Shown here: positions 1 to 13,800 of the stretch, one piece after another | How positions within the stretch are numbered: position 1 is the first letter of the stretch | Layout: each line of letters starts with the position of its first letter | The notes under the pieces: generated by a model | Told to the model about the DNA's origin: nothing | Database searches by the model: none | The model's input: the letters and a program-made list of their open reading frames with translations, nothing else | Translations under genes and position numbers: made by a program | Assembly (NCBI GenBank): GCA_030386875.1 | Contig: CM059572.1 | Span: 35,089,732-35,153,731 of the forward strand | DNA length: 64,000 nt | DNA from: Morinoia aosen | Taxonomy: Eukaryota; Arthropoda; Malacostraca; Amphipoda; Talitridae | Reading direction: 5' to 3'

Positions 1-980
1 ATATAAGGAAATAATGTTATTATAAAGCCCATGTAGGAGTTATAATGGTTTTATTTTAATACAAGTGTGCACGGCCCGCCAAAAATGGGATTCAATACTT
101 TTCATGAACGAATTTTCGTGATGTAGATGATAAACAAATACAGTATATCCATCCTAACAGTACCCGTGATGAAAAATATTTTTCGCACCGTTGAAACTCG
201 TATCACAGATACGGCCATTATAACTATCCTTATGAGCGTGAGTGACAGAGAAATGGAAGAAACAGACACCAAGCAAATAAACCAAGGGCAAGGGTATTAT
301 TAGGTAGCAGCATGACCCATTGAAATGCCGAGGACAATGTCATCGTTAAGCTAGATGGACCCATGGAAAAATTCCGGCAACATTATCTAACTTATGCTAT
401 CCTAATTCTATGTCGTGACTCGCACCGCCGTAAAGCACGTTCACGACGCAAAGGCCTAGCGATCGTCATTACATGGTAGCAACTGCGGTTCTTGTAGACC
501 CTACACCACTAATGCGTTTTCCACTGTTGCCAATACGTAGAACGGAAAGTCAGGTAGGTTTAAAATGTTTATGCCGAGCACATATGTACAAGAACACACA
601 AAGCTCTCTTGACTCGGAGTTCCCCTCTGGTGAAAAATCACCATTACTCAAAAATGATTACTTCGGATACAGCTATTCACCAAATTACTATTTTTAATTT
701 AATGTCTTTTAATTATTCAATTTGGCCTAAAAGCTGCACAAAAGCGACATGGTTAGGAAAATGCGCAAATTACGGCGATCACAACAACCTATCCAATACT
801 ACTAACCTATCCTGATAAAATTTCAAACATATCAATGCATGTACAGACGAACTTTCAATGTTACACTGAGGAATTCGGTCTCCGTGATACCGCAAACTCA
901 GACATCCTATGTTTCTCAAGAAGCGGACACCAAACTAATACATAAACTAACATACAACGGGTATTATTAGGTTAGATGAT
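1..980. other. Unassigned AT-rich sequence, probably intron of the separase-like gene
   Basis: No exon could be supported on either strand. A motif at 144-189 recurs at 18737-18778, which marks it as dispersed repeat material. Confidence 0.4.
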
Positions 981-982
981 TG

Positions 983-1110
983 TAAAAGTATCGGTATCGG
1001 TAGTAGTATCGGTCAAAGTATCGGTATTTTCAAGTATCGGAGTATCGGTATCGGCCAAAAAATGGGTATCCGTATCGGTATCGGCCAAAAAAATGCTATC
1101 GGTACATCAC
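983..1110. repeat. Degenerate GTATCG microsatellite-like tract
   Basis: About 15 imperfect copies of the 6-mer GTATCG are spread over 130 bp, interrupted by A-rich spacers. Confidence 0.8.
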
Positions 1111-1117
1111 TACGGCA

Positions 1118-1690
1118 GCAACATCTAACCAAGCACTAACAACAGCCCCTGCTCCATATGCTAAGCATGCCCAGCAACATCTAACCAAGCACTAACAACA
1201 GCCTCTGCTCCATATGATAAGCGTGCCCAGCAACATCTAACCAAGCACTAACAACAGCCCCTGCTCCATATGATAAGCGTGCCCAGCAACAACTAACCAA
1301 GCACTAACAACAGCCTCTGCACAAGGCACTGCTAAGCAAGAACACCAACAACTAACCAAGCACTAACAACAGCCCCTGCTCCATATGCTAAGCATGCCCA
1401 GCAACATCTAACCAAGCACTAACAACAGCCCCTGCTCCATATGCTAAGCATGCCCAGCAACATCTAACCAGGCACTAACAACAGCCTCTGCACAAGGCAA
1501 TACTAAGCAAGAACACCAACAACTAATCAAGCACTAACAACAGCCTCTGCTCCATATGCTAAGCATGCCCAGCAACATCTAACCAAGCACTAACAACAGC
1601 CCCTGCTCCGTATGCTAAGCCTGCCCACCCACAGTGAACCGAGCACTAACAACAACTCCTGCTCCAGGCAATGCTAAGTAAGAACGGCAC
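1118..1690. repeat. Intronic tandem array of about 56-60 bp units carrying splice-donor copies
   Basis: About ten units alternate between two subtypes. One contains CCATATGCTAAGCATGCC, the other CACAAGGCANTNCTAAGCAAG. On the minus strand each unit repeats the end of exon 5 and its donor: CTTGGTTAGTT or CTTGGTTAGAT. The array starts directly at the real donor of exon 5 (1698). Confidence 0.85.
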
Positions 1691-1698
1691 CAACTAAC

Positions 1699-1882
1699 CA
1701 AGGTTGCGGTAGTGAGGTGCAGTCTCAGCATCGAGGGGCAGCAAAGCCCGCAAACTGGACTCAGCTCTGGCGCTCCAGGAGGCAGCTCTGCACACGTCTG
1801 GACCACTATCCACCGTCGAACTTGCTTCATGGTTCAGCTGAGCCACCAAGGTTTTGTACCAACGCTGCAAGCTTCCAACCAC
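1699..1882 (-). CDS. Exon 5 of the separase-like gene
   Basis: This exon has 61 codons plus one base, phase 0 to phase 1. The acceptor is TGACCATAG ending at 1883. The donor is CTTG|GTTAGT at 1698. It is G+C-rich relative to its flanks and encodes LQRWYKTLVAQL followed by an alanine/arginine-rich helical stretch. Reading past the donor gives an immediate TAG. The intron that follows begins with a tandem array (1118-1690) built from the same donor-region sequence. I found no next exon between 1 and 1118. Confidence 0.55.
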
Positions 1883-4800
1883 CTATGGTCAGTAAAAGCA
1901 TAGTATTTAAAACTGTTAAGTGGTGTTGAAATTGATTGCACAGGGTTCAACACTAATAGTAAAAAAATGTGGCATTATGAATAAAAAACGCAAGTGACTA
2001 ATATCGCCCCTGAGAAATACTACTGAACCAAGATCAAATTACTGAAACGAGCAAAACACTTCTACTAAAAAACACAAAGAAAAATACTGTAAACAAATAT
2101 TTAGATCACGTATAGAAAAGAATACTATTCAATCACATTATTTTGGATTATCATGAAACTGCAAAGGCAAGTCTTCCCAGCTTATTGAAGTCAGGTAAAA
2201 CGTGATGAATAAGCTTCTATCTTTATGTACATCTGGACTTCATATTTCATTTAAACAAGCAATCTAAGCACAAATATTATGAATCAAGTACCATTTGAAG
2301 GAAATCAATACTTGCATTTATTTCAATTTATGTAGAAGCACAAAAAGAAGCATTGTCCTCATTTCCTTACAGTGCAAGGTTCTTGTTAGAAGGCTGGTGC
2401 CACTGTGATGTGGCAACCACATCATGGCTCCTCCTCTCAAGACTTATTCATCATAAAACTCAAGTTTACAGATTTCTGCAATAGAGCTGAAATTTCTCTC
2501 GCACCTCTCATTGACACACCCCGAACAATGTCACTTTTTACACTTATCCGCATAAATTTCAAATTAGGACTAGAAGGAGCACAACCAGAAATTTAGTGAA
2601 TAGCTATAAAATAGTGATTGTAGTACCAAAACTGTAGGAAAAAAGGGAAAGTAGCCCTCTAATACATTCATATAAGTTTATGTTCTATAAAATGAGCTTA
2701 AAAGCTGTATTATGCATAAATTCCCTTTACCTTCACAGAAATTAGTTTTAAATTAAGCCAAAGTGACCAATATAAGCTAATCAAACACAAAACATTTGTC
2801 AATTCATAGACAGCCTACATCTGTTGGAAAATATTGACAATAAACCACTCTAATTTAGACAAAAAGTCTTAACATGAGCTCCTATTACTTCAGAGACACC
2901 GCTGATTGTACGAGACACCCAACAAAATTACTGGAATTACGACTCTGGGTCAGACAAGAAAACTTACCTTGAACTTTCACTACTACAGAAACACAACACA
3001 GCTGGCTCTATGAGACCCCCAACAAAAGTGATGGAAACACACAGAGTTTGACAAGAGGACTTACTTTGAACTTCCACTACTGCAGAGACACAACACAGCT
3101 GGCTCTATGAGACACCCAACAAAAGTGAAGGAAACACACCAAACATGATAAGAGGACTTACCTTGAGTTTGACAGAGGCCTCAGCATCAGGTGTGATATA
3201 GGTGAGCACTAAACTCAGAATTTGATCCAGCCCCGAGATCGACGCTGGTATGTACTGCTCATGAAAGTAGAGAGACTCAGCAGACTGAGTAAGTTTAGTA
3301 TCAACATTTAAAAATGAAAATAAGACAAATCATCATTGAATTAAATGGGTAGATTTTCAATAACATCAATAGCACATGAACTAAGACAGGCATATGAAAA
3401 CACTAGCATCACCATTTTTACCCATGAAGTGCATCAAAACTTATTTTGTTTATATAAATTCTCAGATATTATTCCATAGACACTCAACACCAACAACAGG
3501 AGAGCAAACCGTGTGAAAACAATGAAATGTCAGGAATTAAGTTTTAGCATATTAGATTATAGGTTAGCTTAAACCTCCCTAACCACAACAAGGGTGTTCC
3601 CAAGAAAGGAAGAAGGAAGGCACTATTTCACATGAAATTAGGGAAATGGGTAATCTATGCACAAGCTATGTCCTCACAATCTGCTCACAGAAACAGCAAG
3701 ATAAACATAAATTTATAAAGGAAGATAAAACTTGAGAAGAAAGTATTAGGTGACAAAAAAGAACAGCGACTCAGTAAAGAAAAAGATGAATAACTGAGCA
3801 AAAAACCTTTTCTATTTGAACAAAAGGAAGGGCTTCTCAACCTCCACCTAAGGATCTCACATCATCCTCTTGAGAACAAATTTCAAAGCTACTACAGTCG
3901 TGTTGAGCAAAGGTTTGAAGGAAGAAGTTATTCAGTCATAAATGTAAGAGACACCAGGAACATTCTTAAGAAGTAAAATGAAGAAGATAATTTCAACTAG
4001 CTAGAGAATACAACCAAAACTCCATATATGAATGGTAAATAAATAAACCAATAGAATTGTTACATGAAAAACTTGGAATTGTAAATGTAATTCCTTGAAA
4101 GAATGCACAAGTACTGATAGCAAATTCAATTTAATTTTTCACTGCAAAACTAGAAGCAAGAGAGAACTCGTACCACTAGACAAACAAGGTAATCATCTGC
4201 AGTAGGGGTAGGATTCATCCTACACTGACTATAACAAATTTGCCCGTCAGTGAGACCAAAACACTCGCTTTAAAGCAGTGGTCTCCAAACTACAGCCCAC
4301 GGGCGAAATTCGCTCACCAGTGTGACCAATACGGCCCGCAACAGTTAACAGCTTATTATTGTTAATGTTAATGTAGATAATGGCAAGAAAATTAAAACGC
4401 TTTTTGCCAATGGAACTCACTGGAGGAATCAGTATGGCCTAAAGACTGGAAAGTTTGGAGATTCCTGTTATAAAGCATTTCATTTTTAACAGCTAGTAGC
4501 ATTCACAATATTTTAGCCCACCAGGTATGAAGAATACAGTGAATACACCATGCACTTCATAAATAGAAAATTGTATGCAATAACTAAATGACAGACAAAA
4601 AAATAAGTCTACAACAAAATAAGTTGGTCAGCACAGCAGCTTAGCACTACATTATTTAGCCTAGTACCCACAGATGCAACTATAACAAGATCAACAACAA
4701 GCTTAAAATTTATTATTTATGAAATCAATTGCATGCACCTGAAAACTGTCAAGACTGACCCATAATAACTACCCATCAACCACAAATGAAAATTCAATTC

Positions 4801-7800
4801 CATGATTCTTTGGCCTATTTTTACAAATTATAACATGTTAACACATTCCCCGAGTATTGGTACATAAGTGTACCATTAGGTAAATTTGTCATTTACGTAC
4901 CTGGATGAACGTACAGCATTTAAACTATTTTACTAATAAATTTTTGCATACTAGGTAACATATTAATGTGCAATCGTATTTTCCACATTTGATGGAAAGA
5001 ATAAAGCGTATTCATGCAGTGAAGCAGGTCTTTAAGATGGTTTCTTTTAACCTAACTAAAGAGACCAAAACTGCACAAAAGTAGTGAATGTGTTGTTAAG
5101 CTAGTGTTGTGGACTCACTGAGGCATCCTGAGACTCAGCATCTTCCAAGGCATCAAGAGTAGCCAGCAGGCACTGCAGAGCTACCCTACGTGCACCGGCG
5201 TCGACAATGACCGTCTCGTGGTACTGCCTCACCACATCCACAGCTGCCTCCAGGTCAGCAGCTGGAGCACCACAGTGTTGAACTCTCTGAGCTGAGAGCA
5301 AAGTCTGCAGTCCAGTGTACACAGAACTATAACAAACCTGACCACACAGACCCTTCAGTGTCTTCAAGGAATATTTGAGTATATTTGGATGCTCATGGAT
5401 TTTACAGCAACTTATAAGGGTTATGATTTCTGCTACATCAGACGGAGTTAATTTTTTAGATAAGGTGATGTGAGCAAAGACAGCTACAAGAATTTGATGA
5501 TAAAATGATACAAGCTGAGTTTCATGGTCATTTTTGAATGGAGCTAGACTGGTTTCATTCTTCTTAACTGACTGATTTAAATTTAAGTTGATTTGAGAAT
5601 CACTTAGTTCCTCAAATTTCCTGGTGAAATTAGAAGCTGTCATAGAGGCAAGTGATACAACTTTGCCAATTGAGTCAGGCGCTGCAGTTAAGAGAAATAA
5701 AAGGGCATGACGTTGCAGCTTGAGTGCCACTATTGCATCTGGACAGCGGAGAGAGAGGTTCCATACTATCTGGTATAATGATTTGATGAAGGCTAAGGTC
5801 TCAGGATTATTGTGGCACTTGCTGATGTGCGAGCTGAGGTAGGAAAGTAGCCGCAGGGTACTGTAGAAGTCATCCTGAAAAGTAAAACGTTGATAAACAC
5901 AGCAGTTGAGAAACATTAAAATGTCAGTGAGAAAAAGAGCAAAATATGTATTTGAATACTTGTAAAATGGTATAAAATTGGTTGACACGCCTCAAAGCAG
6001 GAGATATATATATATATGAACAATAATCTCAAGGAAATGGAAAAACTTTCAAGAAAAAGAGAAAAGAAAAACATTTAAATGAAAATTTTTGCCTCCAGTT
6101 GTTAGTGAAAGGCTGCTAGACAGTAAACAAACAATTAGAAAGCAGACATTAACACTTTTGAGGAATCATACCTTTTTGGCCGCAACTTGCACCACATAAT
6201 AAAGGCTTTTATAGTAAGTGGCAATGTTGAAACTTGGTGCGGATGCCAGGCCATCGCACGCCTGGGTCACAATGGCCACGAGGTCAGAATGCACAGCATT
6301 GCTGTCAAATGCACAGCGAGAACTGTAGCGCAGCACCTGCAGGTGCTCCTCTGTGCTGCATTCCTGTCATGTCATCACAATTAGCATTATTTGCACAGGT
6401 AATCTAAAAGACAGCATCATAAATCACAAGAAAAGTTAGGTTAAATGTTAGTTCAAGCCATCCTAATTAGAAAATTACAATGAACAGCAAGAGAATTTTT
6501 GGCTATCTATTAGTGATGGGACAAATAATCTGAATTGAACTTGGAGAATTGGACATTTTAGCATGACAACTATTACATCTTGAGGTAGCATGATCATGCA
6601 TTTGGATTCTGGAGGACCAAAAGTGCCTATAAAAGACCTCAATGACAACCTCCTAGCTGTAAAAATGTAGTCAACAACAATACAACACTATGAAAAGAAG
6701 AAACTAAAGTCAGCTGATATGAGCCTGTAATACAGGCTCTCAATGACATATAAAATTTTGCTAACCAGCACCCAATCCACCAGAACTTGGTGCATCTCAA
6801 ATTCAATTCTTGATACTGACTGTCCATGACCATCATGGTCCTTTTAACAGCAACCATAAAAACACATATTTCTTGGACTCCAAATGCCAATTCCTTGTTT
6901 CTTTGCTAGCAGCCATGCCAAAAAACACTTCTCTTTTTTAGCAGTAACGGTTTTTATTTAGGTTGATTATGTCAGATGATGACAGGTAAAACACATTGAT
7001 TCAACAAAATCACACCATCATAAATGAATTTCTGATGATCAATAATGATTGTTGAAAGAAACAAATTAATTAAAAAACTAGGGGTTTATTATATTAAAAC
7101 TTGTATAAAAGAACTTTATCCTATATATATATACCAATGTTTAAATGCCAGGAAGAATTTCAAGGTACTTTATTTTGCCCAGACACAATGACAAATTGAA
7201 ACTATGAGTAGCTATCTAGCAAATTTTTTTTGGTGGAACTATTTCCAAGTGCCTTAAAATCAAAATTCAAAAAAAATTGAATCACAATAATGCCTATTAC
7301 ATGCATTTTTCCTTTTCCAAGAGGAAGAATGATTAGATTAGATTATTAGTTAGTTTAAGCCTCCCTATCCGCAACAAAGGCTATCCAAAGAGAGGAAAGA
7401 AGAAGGCACCATTTAGTATGGAGTTAAGGAAACGCAGAATCTATGCAGAAAGGGCACAAAAACAGAAAGCTAAGAAAGAAGTTCATGAAACAAGAAAAAG
7501 TTGAAGAAGAAAGTAGTAGGTGCTGAAAAAACAGGACAGCAGTGAACCGAAAAAAGATGGTCCGTAACAAAACAAAAACCTATGTTATTTTCACAAAAAG
7601 AAAGCCTACCTAACCTTTAGCTTGGGCCCAGAGGAAGAATGAACTTAGACTGGATGGAGCAATACCAACCTACTCCAACTACAGTTGTTTACAAACTAAT
7701 GAGCACCGATGAGCACTCCTATGCAAGACTGCAACTGGAGGAACAAAATGTTTTGATTGAATGCCACTTATCTTATTAAAAGTCAATTTTATACCATATA

Positions 7801-10800
7801 TCTTATTTTAATTGGACTTCAAATTATTTCATTAGAAAAATAAAACTTTCAACTTCACAAAAAAGTAAGTTATTGGTATAAAAAGACCTTTAGAATAATA
7901 GTAAATCATCAATAAATCAATCAATGGCTCTGAAGAGTTGTTTCTCCCAAACCGCAGCTACATGGCAGTTTGTACATATAGTTACGCACGCAACATGGTG
8001 TGAAATAGTTATATTGTAAATTCCATTTTTCCTTTAGAGTACGTAAATATTCATATATCTTATTTCTTTTGGAGTATGTTGTATGAGACTTTTTATTTTT
8101 GATTAAAATTTGATGGAATCATAAAGTTCAAGAAAATGAAATTTCTGCCAGTAATTTTGGTAACTTACAACAAAATATTAAGCATGAAGAATCAAAATGT
8201 AATATGTTCAAAATGTGACATTGGAAATGGCAGTGGGCGTCTCCAAGAGGTATGTGGGAATAATTTTTTTTCCTTCGTTCATGATAAAACAAAATGTATC
8301 TACAGTTTTTGAGTATCCAGTACACAAAGAGAACAACAATGTAAGCCATGAAATGCATCCCACAGATAATTGCAACATAGGCATTTGTAATTGATTTTAC
8401 ATTCAGTAGTTACTTGACATTTGATACAACTATTCCACCTGATTGTGCTGGACGTTTCTTGATGAAGTTTGATGGAATAACTTTATAACATTTCATGCAT
8501 CAGAAATTTATAAATCACAATCATTGTAAAATACAATATTTGATTTGACAAATGTGTTTAGTAAAGCCAGTTGATACTTTTTTATTGATATTTGTAAGTT
8601 ACAATAATAAAAAATTTTGATATTTAATTTTAAAGGTTATATAAAATATTTTATATGTTACTGGTTTTATATTGTTGTTCAATACCAGAGATAAAATTTT
8701 GTAAAATAAGGCTAATAATAACTCAAAGGAAAATCTTTCTTTAGCAAAGTAAATTTACAATAAAAAATAGCAAAAAAGTACTTTGAAAATTTATTTTGAA
8801 TGTTTCAAGCCTTGGCTCATTCTCAACAAAAAGTCTACAATTAAAAAAATAAAATAAAGAACAACTGAATTTACCAGTTGACTATTTTTAGAGGGTATGC
8901 ACTCTGCATCTCATTGAGAGAAGGTTTGAGTTTATGAATAAATAATAACTCTAAAAAACGCAGTTTTAGTTAGCGATACAATACTTAATATTTTAAATCT
9001 GCTAATGTCAATAACTTGTTCCCAGGAACCATAACTACAATGTTGTCTTATACTAGAACAAGTAGAAGTAAGCAAACGAATAGTACGATGACTTCAACCT
9101 GGATGTTCAGCAACCCTGACATTAAGTGCCCGGTAGGTGGATCCCACATACTACAATACGCAAAACGCACAACTAAATTATAGATGAGGGAAGATTGCAT
9201 GCCCGTCAGGAGCATATAATGAAATTTAAAAAATAATTCATAAGTACATTTGTTAACTAAAATTATACAAATGGAAATCTAAGCAAAAATTTAATCTAGA
9301 GCTTTCAAGGTCTTTTTTCAGCTTTTCTGATTGATATAAAAAGTATGGTAAAATGCAGTAGCTACAGTTCAGAGCTTGAACATGAGATTTTGGAATGAAT
9401 TTACCATTTGGGAACTTGTTAATTGCACAAAAAATAATTGAATGCAGATATCCAATGGTTGCAAAATAAGACTGCAAAAAAAGGAAATTCTTTATGAATG
9501 TCAGTATAGTTTACACAAATACTATACGCGCGAGTTATTGTGGTTGAAATGCTATCAAGTTTAAATCACTTGCAACAAAAGTTGAAGTAACTTAAACCTA
9601 ACCTGGAGAATGCTGGTTTCCTGCAGACTGTGGTTATGAATTTTATTATCAGATCAGTTGAACATTGATATCAAGATAATTTAATTTAATTTTTATCTCT
9701 AGATCTAAAGCTAATTTTATAATGGGATGTCTTGAATTGAAATATTGAAGGAAGGAATGGGCATCAATTTTTTTATTTATTTTGCTTGTATTCTGCAATT
9801 CTGTAATCTAGACTGTACTGACATGTCCTTCATATTATTTGTCAACTTTATTTTACAATGAGCCAAGGCTCAAAACATTTAAAATAAATGTTTGTGAAGC
9901 AATTCTCCATTTATTTAATTAGTAATGACTAACAATGATATACTAATTGTAGAGACATTGAGTGTTGCATTTATAATTGCTGCATGCACTTTGACATTTA
10001 AGTAACCAACCATTCACAGTGTCATTTCTGATGCTAAATTTCATCAGTAAGCTATTGAAAGCTGAAAGGTATGGGTATAGTGTAGCGTCCTTACTTACTT
10101 TTATTCTGAAATAAGGAGTTTGCCAATTTTAGTTTTCAACTTCTTTTATTCCTAGGCAATGTTTCAAGGGGATATTCTTTAGAATATGAGGCACTTGTTT
10201 TTTTGAGATAGCAAGTAATTAGTAGATAGTCTGAAACAAGTTGTGAACCTAATTTTTAGATTTGTACACCTTATATACATGCTAGTGTTCTGCCCAGCAT
10301 TCTGAAGGCCACAGTGGAAACAGGTTTTCACAACTGTTTTATTTCACCGGCAACTTATGCGGAACATTTGAGGTTTTGCGTGCTGGTCATTTCAATTTTT
10401 AACAGCATTTTAACGGGACTTAAATGAAATATCACACAAATGGCCTACTCAAAACACATGCCACTGACTTATTAATGTCAGTCGTAGCAGACCGAGTTAC
10501 ATTGTAGCAGTGTTTCATTGTGACCTCTGAATTCCAGGAGTATAATTTTTTTCATCCTTTCTTTGCAGTTTTATTTTGCTGCTAAAAGATTAACAGTGCA
10601 TAAGAATCTGATTGAATAAAAATTAATTTTATCTCACGGAACTCAACAAGCTCTTGCTAGTACCAGCTTATACATCAGTAACTCATCATTTGCTATTTGA
10701 TAATACTTAAGGTTATCTAATGACAACAAAATAACATCAACAATAAATATTTTAATAATTTCTAATGTTTTTAAACATATAAACTATTCTTAAAAGAACA

Positions 10801-13800
10801 GATTTTAGGTTTTTCAGAACTGAATAGATACTTGGAAAAAGGAAATTATTTTCACATGTGATCAAATAATTTTAAAACTTTTTCCCAATTTGTTTCCTCC
10901 AATCTTGAAATTACATCCTGTTTAACCCATCTCCACATGGCCGACCTACCGGGAGGTTTGAAGAAAATGGGTCAACTGTGCAACTTACTGTACATTCATT
11001 ATTCAAGTTAGAAGTTTTATTGGGGGTTCATTGTAATGAAAGTGAGATGCTCTTTCTGTCAGTGAAAAAAAAAATACTGCAACTCCAACAAAATCTACAG
11101 AATTTGAGTTTTTATTTTGGTAAAAAAAAAACAGAAATCTGAAAATCACTGGCCATTTTTTCTCTATTGCACTTTCATGTTTTTTTAAGATGCATTTTTA
11201 TAGATTTTGAGTTGCTGGATCTTGTCGTGTGAATTTTTTTTCAGGTCTAATAGTTCCAGAGTTATGTGCATTATATGTAAAACATAGTTTTTATTTTTAT
11301 TTCACTTTGTGTATAAGCTGTTATCGAGCAGTTTCATTGATTGTAAAGAGTTTGATATGCATAGAGCTTTTCCTCCCGAATACAATGGTGGTATTATTTT
11401 TTGCCTAGGAGTAAATCTGCGGATTTGGACTCCCATTTTTGGAACAAAAAATATAAAAAAACAAAAATGATGGCGACCTTCTAAGAGGCAGAGTGTATGC
11501 TGGTATGCCTCAGCTACACTGCTGGCCTTCTAAGAGGTTGTGCAGCGCCGGTAGCTACACTCCAGACTAAGCGGAAGAATTCATACAGATTTGAGCGTGT
11601 TACCTCTTCTTTACTGTCTCCCCACCTTATTTTACCTTCCACCAATGAATAGCGCTCAATGAGACACTCAAGACCATATATGGCAACCCCAGGTTTGCTG
11701 ATGTACCACATGTATAGCTTTGCCGACCTTCTAAGAGTCCAGGACGTGGCGACGGGTTAAATGTAGGCATAGACTTGGAAAATTACATTACAAAACATTG
11801 ATATTTATCAAATAGCAATATTTTAACTACAAGAGCTTAGAATATTGATCAAATACAAATATCTGCAAAAATTTATATTACGCTATCTTCAATATAGAAA
11901 TGATTTTGTAGTCAAATAATTTAACTTATTTCTTAAATTATTTTCAAGCATTAAAATTAAATTGCACAGTATTTTTATTAATTTTTGACATTTTCATACC
12001 AATTTAGAACATGATCAACTAACATTAAAAAAATCATGATCAATAAAGGGTGCTCACTAAGTATGAACCATAAGGCAACAAATCATGATAGATGTTATGG
12101 AGAAGCTACTAATTGGTTTTCAAAATTTTGTTGGTTCAATCATGATAATTATATCAAAATAAACAACTTTTCTTCTATGCACTTTTTGGGGCAAATGAGT
12201 ATTTAACGAGTTATAGCCATATGTTAACTTTCGTCTTTGATGGCTGGAATACGCTCAAATAAACGTTGAGGAGAGGACAGTAATCGATCAGACAGAGAAT
12301 AGTCTTTTCTCTGAAGGCGCAGGTTAGTTCAATTGCTTAAGTAACATAAATCAACGTAACCTAACAATCACCAGAGTGCGTCAGAAGGGTGAGTCAATTG
12401 TAGTCTTCCCCACAGAACAATTTTTTCCTGCTGCAAAGACAAGAATTGCAGTAAGTAACTTAACACTATAACTCGTTAAATACTCATTTGGGTAAAATTT
12501 TACTTTAATGTTGTCAACGATTTTCATAATTTCGTTGCGAAGAATCAAGAATGGAAACACATTTAAGAATATTTTACATGAATGACATTCTGCTCGCTGA
12601 TGTGTTATTTTCGAATTATTCAACTTTGAAGTTGGCTTGTGCGTGTTAGGGAAGCGAGCACGCCTAGCGTAATTTAATTAATAACGGAAGCTAACCCCCT
12701 ATTACAAACGTAAAGAGGTTGGGTCATGAGGGGTAGCCACAGTTCTTCTAGTGAAAATTATAAATAAAGATTTCTAGTGACGTCCGTTTACATCGACTCC
12801 AAGGTCGATGTCACTAGAAACCATTATTTATAATTTTCACTAGAAGAACTGTGGCTACCCCTCACGTCCCAACCTCTTTACATTTGTAATAGGGGGTTAG
12901 CTTCCGTTTCTATTGCAAAAACAATGACTGCTTTTGCGCAAAAAAAAAAAAACATTCAGGAGCGCCGTTTATATAACTTCAAACTTAAATAACTCGAAAA
13001 CTAAGCATTTTCGAGCACATTGTCATTCGTGTAAAACGTGTTAAAATCTACTATATTACCTATCTATAGCAACAAAATTATGAAAATCGTTGAAAACACT
13101 AGAGTAAAATTTGACCCTCATTTGCCCCAAAATTGCATACAGAAAAGATGTTTTATTTTGATGTAATTACCATAATTCAATCAACAAAATTTTATAAATT
13201 TATTATTAGCTTCCCCTTAACATTAACTCAAATCAGGACTCATTCTGCAGACCTTACTAATTTACATAGCAGCGTAGAATTTCATAATCGTTAGATCAAA
13301 TTATTAAAATAGTTCTCAAATAGCAATCATTCACTAAAATAGTTGAAAAATAATTTATTATTCTGATATATTTTAAGGACAGCGTCCCCCTTTTGGAACT
13401 TTTTTTTGTTATTGGACCTAGAGCAATGAAATTTGATAAACTGAAAGGAAATGCAATTTGGAATCGTTTACCCTCTATGAAAAAATGTGTTTTTTTCAAG
13501 AAAAGGAGATATTCATAGAAAAACAAAATTTTAGGGGGATGGTTCAAAATGCTTCTTGTTTGACAGTTTTTGAGCTACAGCAATGATTTTGGTTTCATTG
13601 GATGCGGAAAGACGTGGACATTTCAAAAATTGCTAACCCAATCTCAAAATTTTAAATTTTTATTATAAAAAAAAAAATTTGAGAGCAAATCTGTTCTTTG
13701 AAAAATTTGCATTTCAACAGTCATAATTTTTGAACAAAAGTTAATTTTGAAAAACCATTTAATTTTTGGAAAGCCCTTGTTTTTCCGCATCCAATGATAC

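Noticed and set aside
2455-2625. Further exon between exons 4 and 5 (-)
   Set aside because: Good acceptor-like sites exist, but every frame compatible with exon 4 runs into an early stop. Exon 5 joins exon 4 directly in phase.
9406-9472. Extra exon in intron 1 (-), with strong acceptor TTTTTTGCAG and donor GTAAAT
   Set aside because: It would end in phase 1, while exon 2 needs phase 0, and it sits within a possible inverted-end element.
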